From: Tetrastigma voinierianum
Lineage: Eukaryota; Streptophyta; Magnoliopsida; Vitales; Vitaceae
Length of the DNA stretch: 64,000 bases
Direction of reading: 5' to 3'
NCBI GenBank assembly: GCA_016808115.1
Contig: JAEQBH010005084.1
Coordinates: 310,001-374,000 of the forward strand
Part shown: positions 9,194 through 21,416 of the stretch, in pieces
How positions within the stretch are numbered: the stretch's first letter is position 1
How the letters are laid out: each line of letters begins with the position of its first letter
Translations under genes and position numbers: made by a program
The notes under the pieces: generated by a model
Told to the model about the DNA's origin: nothing
Database searches by the model: none
What the model saw: only the letters and a program-made list of their open reading frames with translations

Positions 9194-11190
9194 GGCACAT
9201 GATTTCTGCAGTAGGGCTAGAGGTAGACCAAGCAAAAGTTTCAATTATAAGAAATTTAATGTCACCAACTACAGTCAAGGGAAATAGAAGTTTCTTAGGA
9301 CATGCTAGATTTTACAGAAGATTTATCAGAGATTTCTCAAAATTGCTGCACTAATTATGCGCATTGCTAGAAAAGGATACTTGCTCTATTGATGAATCCG
9401 CTGCACTGTTAAGAAATCAAATCCGCACTAGTCAAGCTCCCAACATGGCAAAACCGCATTGGAACGAGAATTTGAAATCATGTGTACGCCGCGATTTTGC
9501 AATGGAGTCAGATTGGGACGTAAAGATGAAAAAGTATTCAAAGCCATATACTATGCCGCAAAACCCTTTAACGAAGCTCGAAAATTACTCTACTACTCGA
9601 AAAGGAGAGTTTGGCGATAGTATTTGTATGTGGTACCTTAGGCCATACATTTTAGGGTCCCATGTTATTATACACACCGATCATGCAAAGAATTAAGTAT
9701 CTAATGGCAAAGAAAGTAAAGAAAGCTAAGACTAACTGTGTGGGTATTGTTATCAAGTAGAATTTGATTTGTAAATAAAAGAAAAGAGTAGTCAGGACAA
9801 TGTGATAGCTAATCACTTGTCAAGAGTGGAGAAACCTACTGAACAAGAAGAGGAAAGAGAAATAGTAGAAAATTTTCCGTATGAGCAAGTATTCACCGCT
9901 ACCCAAAACACTCGGGTATGCCGATATCAGGAACTTTAGCTTCAGGAATTATGCCACCGCATCTGACGCACAAAGAGAAAAAGCTAAGGACCGACAGCTA
10001 GATACTACATCCGGGACGACCCATTACCGTTTAAAAGAGGAGCCGGGCTTGATTATGGGGCGAGATGTGCTCAAAAAGGTGGGCAAAGAAAGATTTTGCC
10101 AAGAATGTCATGCATCACCATACGGAGGACATTTTGCAGATAAAACACCACAAAATTCTTCTAGTCGATTTTACCGCCTACTATTTTTAAGGACTGCTTT
10201 TGAATGGGTGAAGTTATGTGGACAATCAAAGAATGGAAATATCAAAGAAAGCATGAAATGCCCCCGCAAGGTATCCTGGTGGTGCAATTGTTTGATGTAC
10301 GGGGAATGGATTTTATCGGGCCTTTTCTAGCTTCATTTCGAAATATATAGATACTTCTTAGCCGTGGATTATGTGTATCAAAATGGTTGAGGCAAGAATT
10401 TTTGTCCTAAGAATGATGTCAATTACGGGGCCAGGGATTTTTACAAAGAAATATTCTCACAGATTGGGGACACCCGTAACTATAATCGCTTGACGGAGGG
10501 TTTACGTAAATAAGGTGTTTGACAAACTCATGGGCGTATATGGTATCAAACACACATTATGAGCTTGGCTATTACCTCGTATTAAATGGGCAATAAATTT
10601 CCAATAATAGGAGATAAAGAAAATTCTTGAAAAGACCTGTAGTTCCAAAGATAAGAGATCGGTCTTGAAGCTTGATGATGCACTCGCATACTGTGACGCT
10701 TTAAACTCCCATTGGAATGTCACCATACTGTGCTTGTCTTTGGAAAACCTTGGTCACCTAAACCTCTTGAGCTAGAAAATAAAGCTATGTGGGCCATCAT
10801 AGCTAAATTTGATTTCAAGGTCAAGTAAAGAAGAGTAGGCTACTCCAAATAAATGAATTTGGAAGAGTTAAGAAACGGCCTATGATAGTGCCGTAATCTA
10901 CAAAGATAAAAACAAAAAATAGCATGATCAACGAATTTTGAGGAGGAATTCAAGGCGTGAGATCGTGTCCCGTTATTCAACTCCGCACCAAGACTCTTTC
11001 CAGAAATCTTAAATCCAATGGAGTGGACCATATGTAGTACTCAAGCACACAATCGCAAAGTTTACACTTAGAGCCAACAATCATGAGGAATTCAAAGTTA
11101 ATGGTCGTAGATTGTGAAGCACTACCTTGGGAGAAAGCAATTGGAAGAATGACTTTAGTTTTGAATGAGAAAATTTAAAGAAACAGAACT
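9194..11190 (+). pseudogene. pol: Athila-type pol remnant (RT end, RNase H, integrase)
   Basis: The pol polyprotein copies and integrates the element. Frames in order: the end of the reverse transcriptase with VKGNRSFLGHARFYRRFIRD (about 9270-9340); a scrambled RNase H ending in YILGSHVIIHTDHAKN (9650-9695); NVIANHLSRVEKP (9801-9839); the integrase zinc-finger segment ECHASPYGGHFADKT (10110-10150); a SILEKT-like piece and LKLDDALAYCDA (10620-10700); and the integrase C-terminus ending FKVNGRR then KHYLG (11090-11135). Stops and frameshifts interrupt every domain and the integrase catalytic core is degraded. The length is near normal for this part of pol, so loss was by point decay. Confidence 0.8.
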
Positions 11191-12099
11191 ATGGCAAGAT
11201 AAGTCCAATTTAAAATCAAAATTGAGTAGCTTTGTGGAAGGCAATCTACATCAGTTTGTTTTAAGTTTTTCTGGTTATATTTTTTATGTTTAAATTTCTA
11301 ATAACTTTGTGTAATTTGATTCATTATTGATTGAAGAGTAGGTAAATATTTTTTGTTAGTTTTGTAGGACAATGAAAATTATGCAAAAGGGGGAGCATCT
11401 ACAATCAAACTTCACCTAAGATAAGAGACAAAAAAAGAGGCGTATAATTTTCTTGATTTTTATTTAAATTTTGTCTCCTGATATGGCATGATTGGAAAGT
11501 TTAGGGAATTTTACTTTGACTCGTGCTTAAATTTTTGAATATAATGCACAAGGGATGATTTTATTGAATATTCAGATGATTTAAGATGAATTGAGTCAGA
11601 AGGTCTTGATCGATTTGATTGTTTTGTCGCAACACTAATCCAAAAGTTGCAAACTAAGAATACTGATGTGAAACAATAAAACAAAAGAAAATTGGAAATG
11701 CTGAAACCGAGGTCACGACTAAAAAATAAATCAAGGAAAGAAAAGAGAAACCGTGGACATCAAAATTCCTTTGTCGACTGAGCATCCAGTCGCAACAAAA
11801 ATCTTTATGTTGGCGAATTCGTAATAATCCAAAACTCAATAAAAGTGGGATTTTAAACCTTTCATTTTGGGTATTCCAGCATTAAAAATAGGATTCAATG
11901 AAAATCATTAATTAAGAGGCTTAACATTTAATGTCGCGACTCCCATATCGCAATCATGACATTGAACCCAACGTCTATTCCACTTCAAATTCCATTAAAC
12001 TGCAATTCATCCCAACCTTTCCACTTCTACATCCATCTTTTTGGAATCTCGAAACCCTAAAACCAGAGAGCAAAGCAGTATTCTCGCAAAGCTTCAATC
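11191..12099 (+). other. AT1 pol to ORF1 spacer
   Basis: The spacer is non-coding. A purine run, aaaagggggagca, lies at 11383-11395. A gtcgcgac motif at 11931-11940 and gtcgcaac variants near 11625 and 11790 are single members of the motif that forms an array in the AT1 LTR. The last 100 bases are C/T-rich with aaaccctaaaacc before the ORF1 start codon, as in a leader. Confidence 0.55.
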
Positions 12100-13640
12100 A
12101 TGGCAACAAATCAAGATGAAGTCGCCAATCTTAACAAACTGATCAAAGAAATCATGCATGAAAATGTCGAAGCAGTGGAAGAAGTTCAGTCGGAAACTCA
12201 ACCTGAGGAAGAGATAAATGTTGAAAAAGGAAACCAGCCGGAGGAGGATGAGCAACCCGATAAAGAAGCAAATGTAAGAAGAAAACACTTTATTTCAAAA
12301 GAAGCTCAAGAATTAATGGAACAAGGTGATGTTTGACAAGGAATTTGTGTGCGAAAGAGGGATTTGGTAACCATTTCATTTTTGTAAAGGATAGAGAAAG
12401 AGGTCAGATTCATAGGCACAAAGCACCAGATTCTCTGCCAAATTCTATGCAAATATGGTGGGAATGTGAAGTTGTTGGAAACCCAAATTATGAAAAAGAT
12501 AGTAAATCATTGATCGAGGAAAAGGGAAATGGGGAGGTGATTTAAGAAGAACTCCCCACCATGCCATCAAAAGAGGAGCCTCTAACCGGTTAGCTACAAA
12601 GGTATGGTTTCATTTCATATGTTCGTAATAAGGCCTACTAAACACCTTTGCTCACCGAGAGCAGAAGCCATCCTTTTGTATACCTTTTGAAAGGATACAA
12701 AATGAATATAGGTATTCTAATTGAAGAATCCATCGAGGATACCACCATAGTGTAATAAAGATGAGGACTAATCCCTCACCTACTACTATTACGGACTTTG
12801 TCTGCAGGCAAGGGTGAAGGAAGTGGGAGGAAAGAGAGAAATGTCAGGGTTCCCCTCAGCCACGACGGGAGTGTGAAGGGACCTAAAGGAAAGAGGCAGA
12901 ATGAGGTGATGGTAGTGGATGCAGAAACAGAGCAGGAGACAAATGCAAAAAATGATAGAAGAGAAATAGAGGAAGTGCTAGAGAGCATCTTTAGGAGCGA
13001 GAAGAGAACCTCTCGGGGGTAAGCCCAACCTATCCTTCATTTCCAGAAGTACAGGAACAAGTGCTCTTTCAGCGAAGATCTAGGAGTAGAGAATCTTGAG
13101 AAATGGGAAAGACATGAGATCAAGAAGAATTTATGGAAGCTGCAGCCAGAAGAAAGGAGCAAATATGGGAAGAAAACTGGAGGATCAGAGAAGAAGAACA
13201 CAAGGAGGAACTAAAGAAACAAGAAGAGAAGATGATGGAAAAAATAAAGACAAGCATGCAAGCCTTTTATAATAATCAATTCAAAAGGGATGTTGATTTG
13301 CTAAACATACTGAAGCAGAAAGAGACAGAAATGGAGAATAACATGCTAAGGAAGATTGATGGGTTCAAGCATTTATACGAATTTGTTCAAGGAGTTCGAA
13401 AATGAAAGAAGAGATCAGCGGTTGGAAGACAATGATGAGTATAGAAGAAAAACTGGTTGGAAGGTATGGACTTGATGATCGAACTTGTCAGTTGCTAGAA
13501 TGTATCTACGAGGTGGAAGGAACTGATTAATCAGGTCAGGAAGAGGCAAGACAAGCTTATTCATGCAGTACAACAACAATGAAATATCTTGCAAAGGCAA
13601 AGAAATTCCTCTGCCGGTCGAGACAATCATCACGAATGAG
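12100..13640 (+). pseudogene. ORF1-like protein of Athila-type element, downstream of pol
   Basis: The first frame opens at ATG 12100 (MATNQDEVANLNKLIKEI…) with an acidic Glu-rich N-terminus to about residue 65. After a frameshift near 12320 the text continues FDKEFVCERGF. A further shifted frame (12590-12755) reads LLKGYKMNIGILIEESI, typical of the plant retrotransposon ORF1 family known as the putative plant transposon protein domain. The C-terminal part (12798-13022, 13133-13405) is charged, with IEEVLESIFRSEKRTSRG and a long coiled-coil-prone stretch (EEHKEELKKQEEKMMEKIK). The function of the family is unknown, and the position after pol is where Athila elements carry their extra ORF. At least three frameshifts make it non-functional. 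Confidence 0.7.
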
Positions 13641-15640
13641 ATTTCCTAAGTTTGAGCCCAAACATGCCAGTTTTTTGATGTAGAACTTTGACATTATACC
13701 TAAAGGCCTACAAAAGAAGAAAGGGAAACTAAAAGTTTTTCTTAGCATGTTATCAATTCCCATATTCCCAAAAATTTTCAATAGAAGTCATTTTGTTCAT
13801 CGAATTGTCGATGTTTTATTGAATTTCATTTATAATTACTCTCTTCACTTGTTGAATTTGTTTTCCATTGTTGAATGAAACGAGTTGACATGAATAATTA
13901 GATGTTTATTGATGGATGAACATGACTTGAGAAATTTTATGTTTGTGTAAATTTTCTGTTTAGCATGAAAAAAAGAAAGAATAAGTGCCTTATGCATGTG
14001 GATCAAACCAAACAATTTTGTTCTTTCCCGAAGAACAAAATGCAAGAAAAATAAGGCGTAAATTAGTAAAGCTGGAATTGGAGTTGCGATGCATGATTAC
14101 GATGGATTTAGATTGCAAAAATTGGAAAAATGGTTATTGTTGATGGAACAAAATACTTGGTTGTAATAATGCAAGTAGACAGTGAATAAGTATAAGTCTT
14201 GAAGAAATAATACACTTGGGTCAACAAAACTCATGAAACTTTGAGAGGAATTAGGAACATCTTCTGGGAAATTTAGGATTGAGTCGTAGTCAGAACTTGT
14301 TAGATTATTGATTGAGGTGAAATCTTAGGTAAGCGACCAATGAAGTGATAGAGGCCATCCTTGGGTTTAGGCTTTTCGAGCCTACCCTCGATATATCTTT
14401 AAAGCATATCCTTTAGTTCATGATTTGAGCCAAAGCAGGCCTTGTTCTTGATAACTGACAAGCTTTGAAAACCTAAATTCCCTTCCTTACGATAACCTGA
14501 CAAATAGCCCCAGGTATCAGTTTCAGTCTGGAAAAAGATCTGTAAAGGAAGAAACAAGTTTGGGGAAAAATATTTCAATTATTCTGAGGTATGAGGTGAA
14601 GAAGTAAAGTAGAAATTAATAAAAAGGGAATAAGTTTTGTCTTGTGGCTTTATTTCCTTGAACAATTAAGCTCGTAGGGGTGTTTAACCTAGTACCCTAT
14701 TACCAAATTTGGTATGGGAGTTGCTAGCCCAAGTTCTCTAAGAGTGATAGAAAACTGGGAAAACGAGCGTTGCACTATTCTGACCTTAGAAAAACAAAAG
14801 CGAGTTCTGAAACGAGGGGGTGGCACGAATAAAAAGTGCATATGGAAATTAAAATTCCATAAAAGAATTCCAAAAGATGAATTATGCCCAAAAGTGAGGA
14901 GAATCATAGTACAAAGAAGCGGGTGAAAATTTGAAGACAAGTCTGAAAGGTGGAAATTGGGTGATTTGCAACTTAAATTTTCCCATTATCTACGTAATTA
15001 CCTAAATTTGACATTATAAGCTGTGAAAGACACTGCTTGATCTTGAAGGTTGAATTTACTTACATTAGTGGAGATCAATATAAAAACAAGCCTATGGGAC
15101 ATTCGCAGTCGAAAACTCCCAGATTAACTAAATTCAACATAGAAGATGAAAAGAGTTGAGCACGCACACACACACAGAACAAGACTTGTTGAATAAAGCT
15201 GTTTAAATACATTTATTTCATCAAGAAATTTGTGATAAAGTGTACCATTTCTTATTCTTTAATGAAATTGAAATTTAAAATGATGTTAGTATTTCTTATT
15301 TCGGTTAGAAGGTGGAATGAAAGGCGTAGTATGGATCGAGAAAAATGTCCTTTAAAATTTTTTTCTTATTTGTTTGAGATGAAACAATTCTTTCTTTTCT
15401 TTGTAGGAATGAAGCAAAATTTAAAGTTTGAGGAATTTGATGAGTCGAAACTCATTAGATTTTAATCCATTTTTGAGCATATTCTAAGATAAATGTTGAT
15501 TTGTATGCAGAAATTTGGATATTTTACTCAGATTTAACTTGTGGGAAAATACGGCGGATCTTTAAAATCTCGCGAAACGAAGAGACCAACACAAGCGGGA
15601 ATTGGAAGTATGGCGAAAATCAGTCGCTGACGGGAAGCTT
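13641..15640 (+). other. AT1 3' untranslated region and LTR start
   Basis: No coding frame is supported. The segment with tttttcgagcctaccc and gagccaaagcaggccttg (14370-14450) and the aacaagtttgggg stretch at 14553-14565 resemble the 3' leader and purine-rich zone that precede Athila/Tat 3' LTRs. I cannot place the exact LTR start. Confidence 0.45.
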
Positions 15641-16570
15641 AGTTGTCGATCATTTCCAAGTCACGACATCACCAAAATCAACTTTGAGGAAATAGAAGAC
15701 CTTAACAAGTGAAGTCGTGACTTGAAGAAGAGGGTTGCTGACAGAAAGTATGGTCGAGACTAAAGGAATATTCAAAGAAGAATGCGCATGTCGCGACACC
15801 ACTATGATGTCGTGGCCTTGATTGAATGGCGGGTCGCGACGTCGGTCGATCGCGATGTGGATCCGTCGATGAAACCACAAGAGAGGGTCTTTGCGAGAGG
15901 CAAAGTTCTGTAGTTTTTAAATGAAAGGACCTTGTTTGAGGTCGAGGACATACAGGTTGGTCGCGACATAAAAGCGAAGGCTGGAGTCCCGATAAGAAGG
16001 CGAGTTCGACCATTTATTAATCAAGGACCACAAACGATGTTGCGACCACTCACTAAGTAGCGACCGGAAGAAGAGCTGAGCAGAAGAAAAAGAGGTCGCG
16101 ACATCACCTTGAGGTCGCGACCTAGAATAAAGGTGGGAAGGAGAAAAATTAGTTGCAACAAAGGCGAGGTTGCGACCGGAAGAGGAATCGCGACATCACC
16201 TTGAGTCATGACATTAGAGTGAAACTGTGAAGAGCGACCACCAACACAATCGTGACCCAGAAATCAAAATTACAACATATGAAGTCATCCTACCAAGCGA
16301 AGGTGGTCGTAACACAAAGCTACTTTGTAACCTTCCGAAGCGAGGAAAGAGAAAGGCAACGATGTCGCGACATGAAAGCGTAGTCGCACGACATCGACTC
16401 TGAAGACACCTTTGAAGCGAACAAGGTCGCGACTCTGAGCGATATCGCGACCATTGATCCCAACGATTGCAGAAAAGCGGTGACTGAGGCGACAAGGTCA
16501 TGTGACTGGAAGCGGCAAAGGAAATTCATGTCGCGACATCGACGAGAGGATTCTGCGACATAGGACAGTG
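15641..16570 (+). repeat. GTCGCGAC palindrome array in AT1 LTR
   Basis: About 930 bases contain many copies of the palindrome GTCGCGAC and one-base variants (gtcgtgac, gtcacgac, atcgcgac, gttgcgac), for example at 15790, 15832, 15960, 16095, 16116, 16188, 16364, 16425, 16445 and 16530. Spacers are irregular (10-60 bases) and often contain atcaccttgag or aagcga. It lies directly upstream of a TATA box at 16637. Confidence 0.85.
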
Positions 16571-16636
16571 AGTTGGGCCTGCTTTTAGGATTCCACCTGG
16601 ATATTTTTGGGGATTCGGCCCAATTTCTTTTGATAG

Positions 16637-16644
16637 TATAAATA
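16637..16644 (+). promoter_or_regulatory. TATA box of AT1 LTR
   Basis: TATAAATA lies in the context gatagtataaatagacag, about 70 bases after the last strong palindrome. A transcribed-leader-like AT-rich region follows. This is the probable U3/R promoter of the element. Confidence 0.6.
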
Positions 16645-17800
16645 GACAGTTTTAGAATAGTAAAGTAGTCTTAGTCTTATTTGCCAGAGAAAAGGGAAAG
16701 GAGGAACTCAGTGTATATTTTAGAGTAGATTTTATTTTTAGTTAATTTCTTTTAAGTTTGAATGAAATGCGAAGCGAGTGGGCTGTAGTTTTATTTATGT
16801 TATTTTCTTCTTAAAGTGCACTTTTGAAAATTTATGAAATCCGACAAATTTATGGAATTCATTTCTTCCGGTTTTATTGCAATTACAGGTGGTTGTACCG
16901 CGATCGGTACTCCGTTTCTTAATTCGCGATTCTGATGTCGGGCCTTTGACTCTGTTTGGATTTGACTTACATTTAGTTCTGATCTTTCACATAAATTTGG
17001 AGAACTTATTTGGGTTCGGATTTACTTATTTGGTGTAGTTTTTTGAATTGATAAGTTCCCAATAGTAGTATCGAATACCATTTGAGGGAATGTATCTTGC
17101 TCTGATATCCAGGATGCCCTCTGCGTGACACAGAGACGGAGATTCACGAGGAAATTTAGAGCATTCTTTTACCGGAGTATGCTGGACTACCGTGTGACTG
17201 CTAGCTTTGAGGCTTTCATTTTGATAAATCCCGTTCATTTCATGGTGGAAGTTGGAGGGTATTTATGATATAAATTATCGAGAGTTCACCTCGATCTAAA
17301 GGCGAGTTCTTAACCCTGGAAGTGTTAGGCGAAGTCTGTCGAGGAAAGAGCATTGATAGATCTGGGGTTGAGCCACCTTTTAAGTGGTAGAAACTTTGCG
17401 AAAATCACGAGAAGGAAATCTGAAAAGGTGCATTGTCAACAAGAAATGGGTGTGAAGTATTGAAAGAAAAATACGGATCTTGTAAGAGGGATTAGAATCT
17501 AGTAAATGGTTTGATCTTGTCTTCGAGAGAAGCAAGGGTATCAAACCGGTGAATATGGAGAAATCGATTCAAAATTTAGAAATCTTGGACAAATCCATAT
17601 CCATACCGCAAGCAGAGCAATGTATTTTAGTGTAGGAATTCTTTGTTTCATTGTAATTCAACGATAGTTTCGTTTCCTCACGGGGCCCGGATTCGATCAG
17701 TATTTTAGTTACGATTTATTTTTAGTCATTTAATTTGTTTTAGCTTAGTTAAACAGTAGTTAATAGTCTAGAACCTTTTTCTAGATCTGACTTCCATTTT
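16645..17800 (+). repeat. AT1 LTR, R/U5 part
   Basis: The sequence is AT-rich without a coding frame. The segment tcctcacggggcccggattcgatc at 17679-17702 resembles the conserved U5 end of Athila/Tat LTRs (…GTGGATTCGACCC…). The terminal CA and a primer site were not identified. Confidence 0.5.
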
Positions 17801-18079
17801 GAGTCTTTGTTCGAATATAGCATGAAGTTTATTAGTTTAGGATAGTTGATTTTAATTCATGCCAATCTACGTAGGAATGATACGGACTTACATTCGAGAT
17901 TTTTACTACTTGCCATGACACATTGCACTTGCGGAGTGTCATAGACTAAACCTTATTTTTAAATCATGAACCTTTTGAAAAGCCTTTATAAAGCAAATTT
18001 ATCGAAGTGACATAGATGCAAGAGAAATGTAAGGCTCTTGTATGAATTTGAGAGGTTTTAGTCTATAAAAGGGACAGAG
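17801..18079. other. Junction zone between AT1 LTR and T1
   Basis: I see no coding motif. Somewhere here the AT1 U5 or leader sequence changes to the gag-protease linker of T1. Confidence 0.4.
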
Positions 18080-19139
18080 CATACAGGGCCCTACTACTTC
18101 GTAGTCATGCCAGATTAGCCAAGGTAGGGGTCGGGTCACAGACGGGGCTCATGGCGGGCTTGAGGACACAGGGGCATATCTGCGCCATTACACTGAAGGC
18201 TGACTTGGTCAGTTGGTTATTCAAGGTATGTTTTCTCTTTCTCCTATGGGCAGAGTGTTATTTGATTACGATTGCATCTCATTCCTTTATTCGCGCATCT
18301 TGCTGAAAGATTTAGGATTAGAGGTTGAAACCTTGGGGCAGATTATATGTGAATTCTTCCTGAAACTAGGTTGTTGATATGATATGTTGAGATTGGCGAT
18401 TTAGAGATCTAAAGTTAACTCATTGAACCTTCGGGTCATGGACATGTCAGAGTTTGATGCTATCCTTGGATGGATTGGCTTACAGCACATTGGGTCGTCA
18501 TTTATTGTGATCGTAGGAGGGTTACTGCCTACACACCAGATGATGTTTGTGTTATGTTTTAGGGGGATAAGCACGATGCTATGCCCCAAGCCATGTACAA
18601 TCCTAGGTTGCACGGATAATTACAGGGTTGGCTGGCAAACCTTGCCACTGAAGACGAGGCGAGACGGGGTTGGGTACACAGGGTAGTTTGCGAATATAAG
18701 GATGTTTTAAGAATTCTGGGATACCTCGGCCTGAGGATGTAGACCATGTCGAGTTACACTGATACATCACCTATTTCTATGACACGCAAGATGGCTTCAT
18801 TGGTGCAGGAAACTCAAGTCGATAGCAGGCCATTGAATGGGTTTGTGGAAGCCAGAGCATACCGCCCTGGCTGTACTTTCGTGCTATTTTCCAAAAGAAT
18901 AACAAGACCCCATAGGTTGTGCATTAGCTGCGAAAGTTGAACGGGGTTACGATCGAATCGGTATCCTTTCCACCAGAGGATTGATGATTTGTTTCATCGG
19001 TGGGAGAACACGAGTCCTACTCCGAGATAGACCGGAGCGAGATTAAGTTTCGATGGAATGACTTATGTGAGAGAATTCCGGGAGTGAAAGGCTTGCCGGC
19101 TCCTGACCGATAGTCTTAGAGAGGGGACAAAGGTACACA
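18080..19139 (+). pseudogene. pol: Protease and internally deleted reverse transcriptase (T1)
   Basis: Frames read GRVLFDYDCISFLYS (the protease D[ST]GA site is altered), then LKDLGLEVETLG, LRVMDMSEFDAILGW, VVCEYKDVL (18678-18710) and eroded reverse transcriptase start motifs (LFSKRITRPHRLCI). Near 18960-19020 the text matches RYPLPRIDDLF and YSEIDRSE. It then jumps straight to KFRWNDLCERIPGVKGL (19043-19095), which normally follows the whole catalytic palm and thumb. About 400-500 bases, including the F/YxDD active site, are therefore missing. The copy cannot make active reverse transcriptase. Confidence 0.75.
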
Positions 19140-19922
19140 GTGTATTGTGATGCATCGAATGACGGACTAGGATGTGCTTTGATGCAGTCCAGGAGGGTTG
19201 TTGCTAATGGTTCTCGACAGTTAAAGAATCATGAGCAAAGTTATCCCACACATGATATGGAATTGGCGGCCATTATCTTTGCCTTGAAGATTTGGCGTCA
19301 CTACCTGTATGGTGAGCATTTTGAGGTGTTTTCAGACCATAAAAGTCTAAATTACATCTTTACCCAGTGGGACCTCAATATGAGGCAACGCAGGTGGATG
19401 AAGTATTTGGAGGATTGTGTGTTCACTTTGTATTACCATCCCGGTAAGGCAAATGTGGTGGCTGATGCACTCAGCCGGAAGTCACAAGGAGTATTGACTA
19501 ATATAGCTTCCTGGGAATGGCGGATGCTCGAGGTTGTAAGACAGTGCAGACTGCAATACAGAGATCAGACTCAGGGTATTTTAGGAAGTTTGGTGGCTAC
19601 CCCTTCCCTACTAAGCAGAGTAATTGAGTCTCAGGAACAGGACACAGAGATAGCGTCCATTAGGGACCGGGTACAGTCAGGTACCGGTGACGAAGGTTGG
19701 GCCATTCACACGAATGGTAGTATTCGGTATAAGGGTAGAATTATGGCTCCCCGATTGGCAGATTTGAGAGAGGATATCCTCAAGGAGTTCCATTGCTCTT
19801 GTTTTGCTATACATCCAGGTGGCATAAAGATGTACCATGATCTTCGTCGCCAGTATTACTGGAGTGGAATGAAACAGCAAGTTAGGGACTTTGTTCGTCG
19901 GTGTCTCACGTGTCAGCGATAA
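19140..19922 (+). CDS. pol: RNase H and integrase zinc-finger segment (T1), intact 260-codon frame
   Basis: This is the best preserved coding piece in the window. RNase H degrades the RNA strand during reverse transcription. Its acidic catalytic residues are all present: D4 (YCDAS), E41 (THDMELAA), D66 (FSDHKS) and D109 (ADALSRKS). The C-terminal part is the integrase HHCC zinc finger, with H218, H225 (HPGG), C255 and C258 (CLTCQ). The ATG at 19140 is not a natural start: the frame is an internal fragment of the pol polyprotein, bounded upstream by stops and downstream by TAA at 19920. Tekay/Del-type chromoviruses have the closest motifs I know. Confidence 0.85.
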   Translation: MYCDASNDGLGCALMQSRRVVANGSRQLKNHEQSYPTHDMELAAIIFALKIWRHYLYGEHFEVFSDHKSLNYIFTQWDLNMRQRRWMKYLEDCVFTLYYHPGKANVVADALSRKSQGVLTNIASWEWRMLEVVRQCRLQYRDQTQGILGSLVATPSLLSRVIESQEQDTEIASIRDRVQSGTGDEGWAIHTNGSIRYKGRIMAPRLADLREDILKEFHCSCFAIHPGGIKMYHDLRRQYYWSGMKQQVRDFVRRCLTCQR

Positions 19923-20632
19923 AGGCTGAACACCAGAGGCCGGCGGGGCTACTCCAGCCGTTAAAGGTAGCGGAGTGGAAGTGGGAGCACATCACGATGG
20001 ATTTTGTGACTCACTTTCCACAGACATTGTGAGGGCATGAAACGGTGTGGGTGATCGTGGACCGCCTCACCAAGTTGGCACACTTTCTAGCTGTGTGGAT
20101 GACCTTCACTCTGGAGGAATTCTGTAAATTATATGTACGAGAGATCGTCCGGTTACATGGAGTACCAATCTCTATCGTATTGGACCGGGATCCTAAGCTT
20201 ACAGCTCGTTTTTAGGAGAGTTTCCAATGAGCTATAGGGACACAATTAGTGATATGCACCACTTTTCATCCCCATACGGACAGTCAATCAAAAAGGACCA
20301 TCCAAACATTAGAGGACATACGCCAAGATGCATCCCGATCTAAGGGTACTGAAGAGCATTTAATTCTTAGTGGAGTTCGCATACAACAACAAGTATCGCT
20401 TGTGCATACAGATGATGGCAATTCCATGAGAGAATCATCCTGGAGGTTATGTCGATCTCCCATTCATTATTGATCTGGGAGGGTGGGAGAGAGATCCGTT
20501 ATAGGTCTAAATTCAGAAGGACACCTAAAAAAAGCGCGGACTCGATACATGTATGCATCTTCTCACTACCAGAGTCGATAGAAGAGTTACGCTCGATGTG
20601 ACTCCGCGACGACCTTTGCAGCTCCGAGGTAG
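19923..20632 (+). pseudogene. pol: Integrase catalytic core remnant (T1)
   Basis: Downstream of the stop the same frame continues as KAEHQRPAGLLQPLKVAEWK, then MDFVTHFPQ (first catalytic Asp, codon 20000) and VIVDRLTKLAHFLAVWMTFT. The second Asp is in LDRDPKL (codon 20183). Where the catalytic Glu is expected, 36 codons later in the QSER motif, the sequence reads QSKR (AAA at 20291-20293), so Glu is replaced by Lys. Stops occur in TL-GHE (about 20029), RF-ESFQ (about 20214) and elsewhere. The integrase is inactive on two counts. Confidence 0.8.
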
Positions 20633-21040
20633 GTGACCATGTCTTCGAATGTGATGCCTAAGAGGAAGTGGTCGATTCGTAAGAAGCAGGAAAGTTTATC
20701 GCCAGACATCGGACCCTCTCGAGGTACTCCCGAGATGGTGGGTACAAACAAGGCACCAATTGGTGCGTTACCCTGTGTTTATCGTGTTCATGGTATTCCA
20801 TGTTCCATGTTCGGAAGTACACCCAGAGCCGACTCATGTGCGGATTGTGTAGGAGCTCATTGTCGATGTAGATTTCGGACTTTCGAGGAGGACTCAGGTA
20901 TTATGGATAGTCTTGACTGCCTTATGACAAGAAGACAAGAAGGGGCTAGTAAAGGTGTTATGGCAAAGATCGACGAGTGAGAAGTGAACACGGAACAAGC
21001 AAGGACACGATGCATAATTATCCTTCCTTATTCGAGGATG
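20633..21040 (+). pseudogene. pol: Integrase C-terminal tail (T1)
   Basis: Shifted frames preserve GDHVFE, VMPKRK, YKQGTNW-like and FHVRKYTQ pieces. The end reads MHNYPSLFEDEGIV (21011-21050), the usual close of Tekay-type polyproteins (…YPHLF…). A chromodomain fold cannot be confirmed because of frameshifts. Confidence 0.65.
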
Positions 21041-21325
21041 AAGGTATTGTTTAGTCATTTGAAAAAATGATCAGAGATATGTGCATGTGACTTCGGATGA
21101 AATTCTTTTATGGAAGAATGTGAAACCCGAGAATTTTAACTTCTTTCCAAAAAAGGTAAACAAACTTCGTCACATAATACGTGTTGAAAACCTAGAATTT
21201 TTCTGTATCTCGATGATGAACCAACCCTCATCGCTGACTTCATCTCGGCGGAAATATAAGCATCATGCGACCTCGTTAAATTTGAGACTATACTCACGCT
21301 TTTCGAGGCAACGACAGCCTGGGTG

Positions 21326-21413
21326 ACACATGGCAAGCCATGTGAGTGACACATGGCAATCCATGTGAGTGACACATGGAAATCCATGTGTCCACATGCA
21401 TGCCAATGGACAT
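21326..21413. repeat. CACATGGCAA-GCCATGTG palindrome cluster (T1 LTR)
   Basis: Three successive units, acacatggcaagccatgtg, acacatggcaatccatgtg and acacatggaaatccatgtg, are separated by agtg. Each is a self-complementary hairpin with a 2-base loop. They lie immediately upstream of the LTR TATA box. Confidence 0.85.
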
Positions 21414-21416
21414 GCC

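Larger units (their letters stand above)
9194..17800 (+). mobile_element. AT1: 5'-truncated Athila-type Ty3/gypsy element
   Basis: The order on the + strand is: end of reverse transcriptase, RNase H and integrase (9194-11190), a spacer, an ORF1-like frame downstream of pol (12100-13640), a 3' untranslated region, and a long LTR carrying a palindrome array and TATA box. The left side begins abruptly in the reverse transcriptase at the L1 boundary, so the 5' LTR, gag, protease and most of the reverse transcriptase are missing. A pol followed by an extra ORF is the Athila arrangement. The right boundary is approximate: Athila-like U5 sequence is last seen near 17680-17800. Confidence 0.75.

Noticed and set aside
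15641..16570. Possible CRISPR-like or satellite array because of the regular GTCGCGAC words
   Set aside because: Repeat units are only 8-10 bases, spacers vary from 10 to 60 bases, and the DNA is eukaryotic. It is a palindrome cluster in an LTR.
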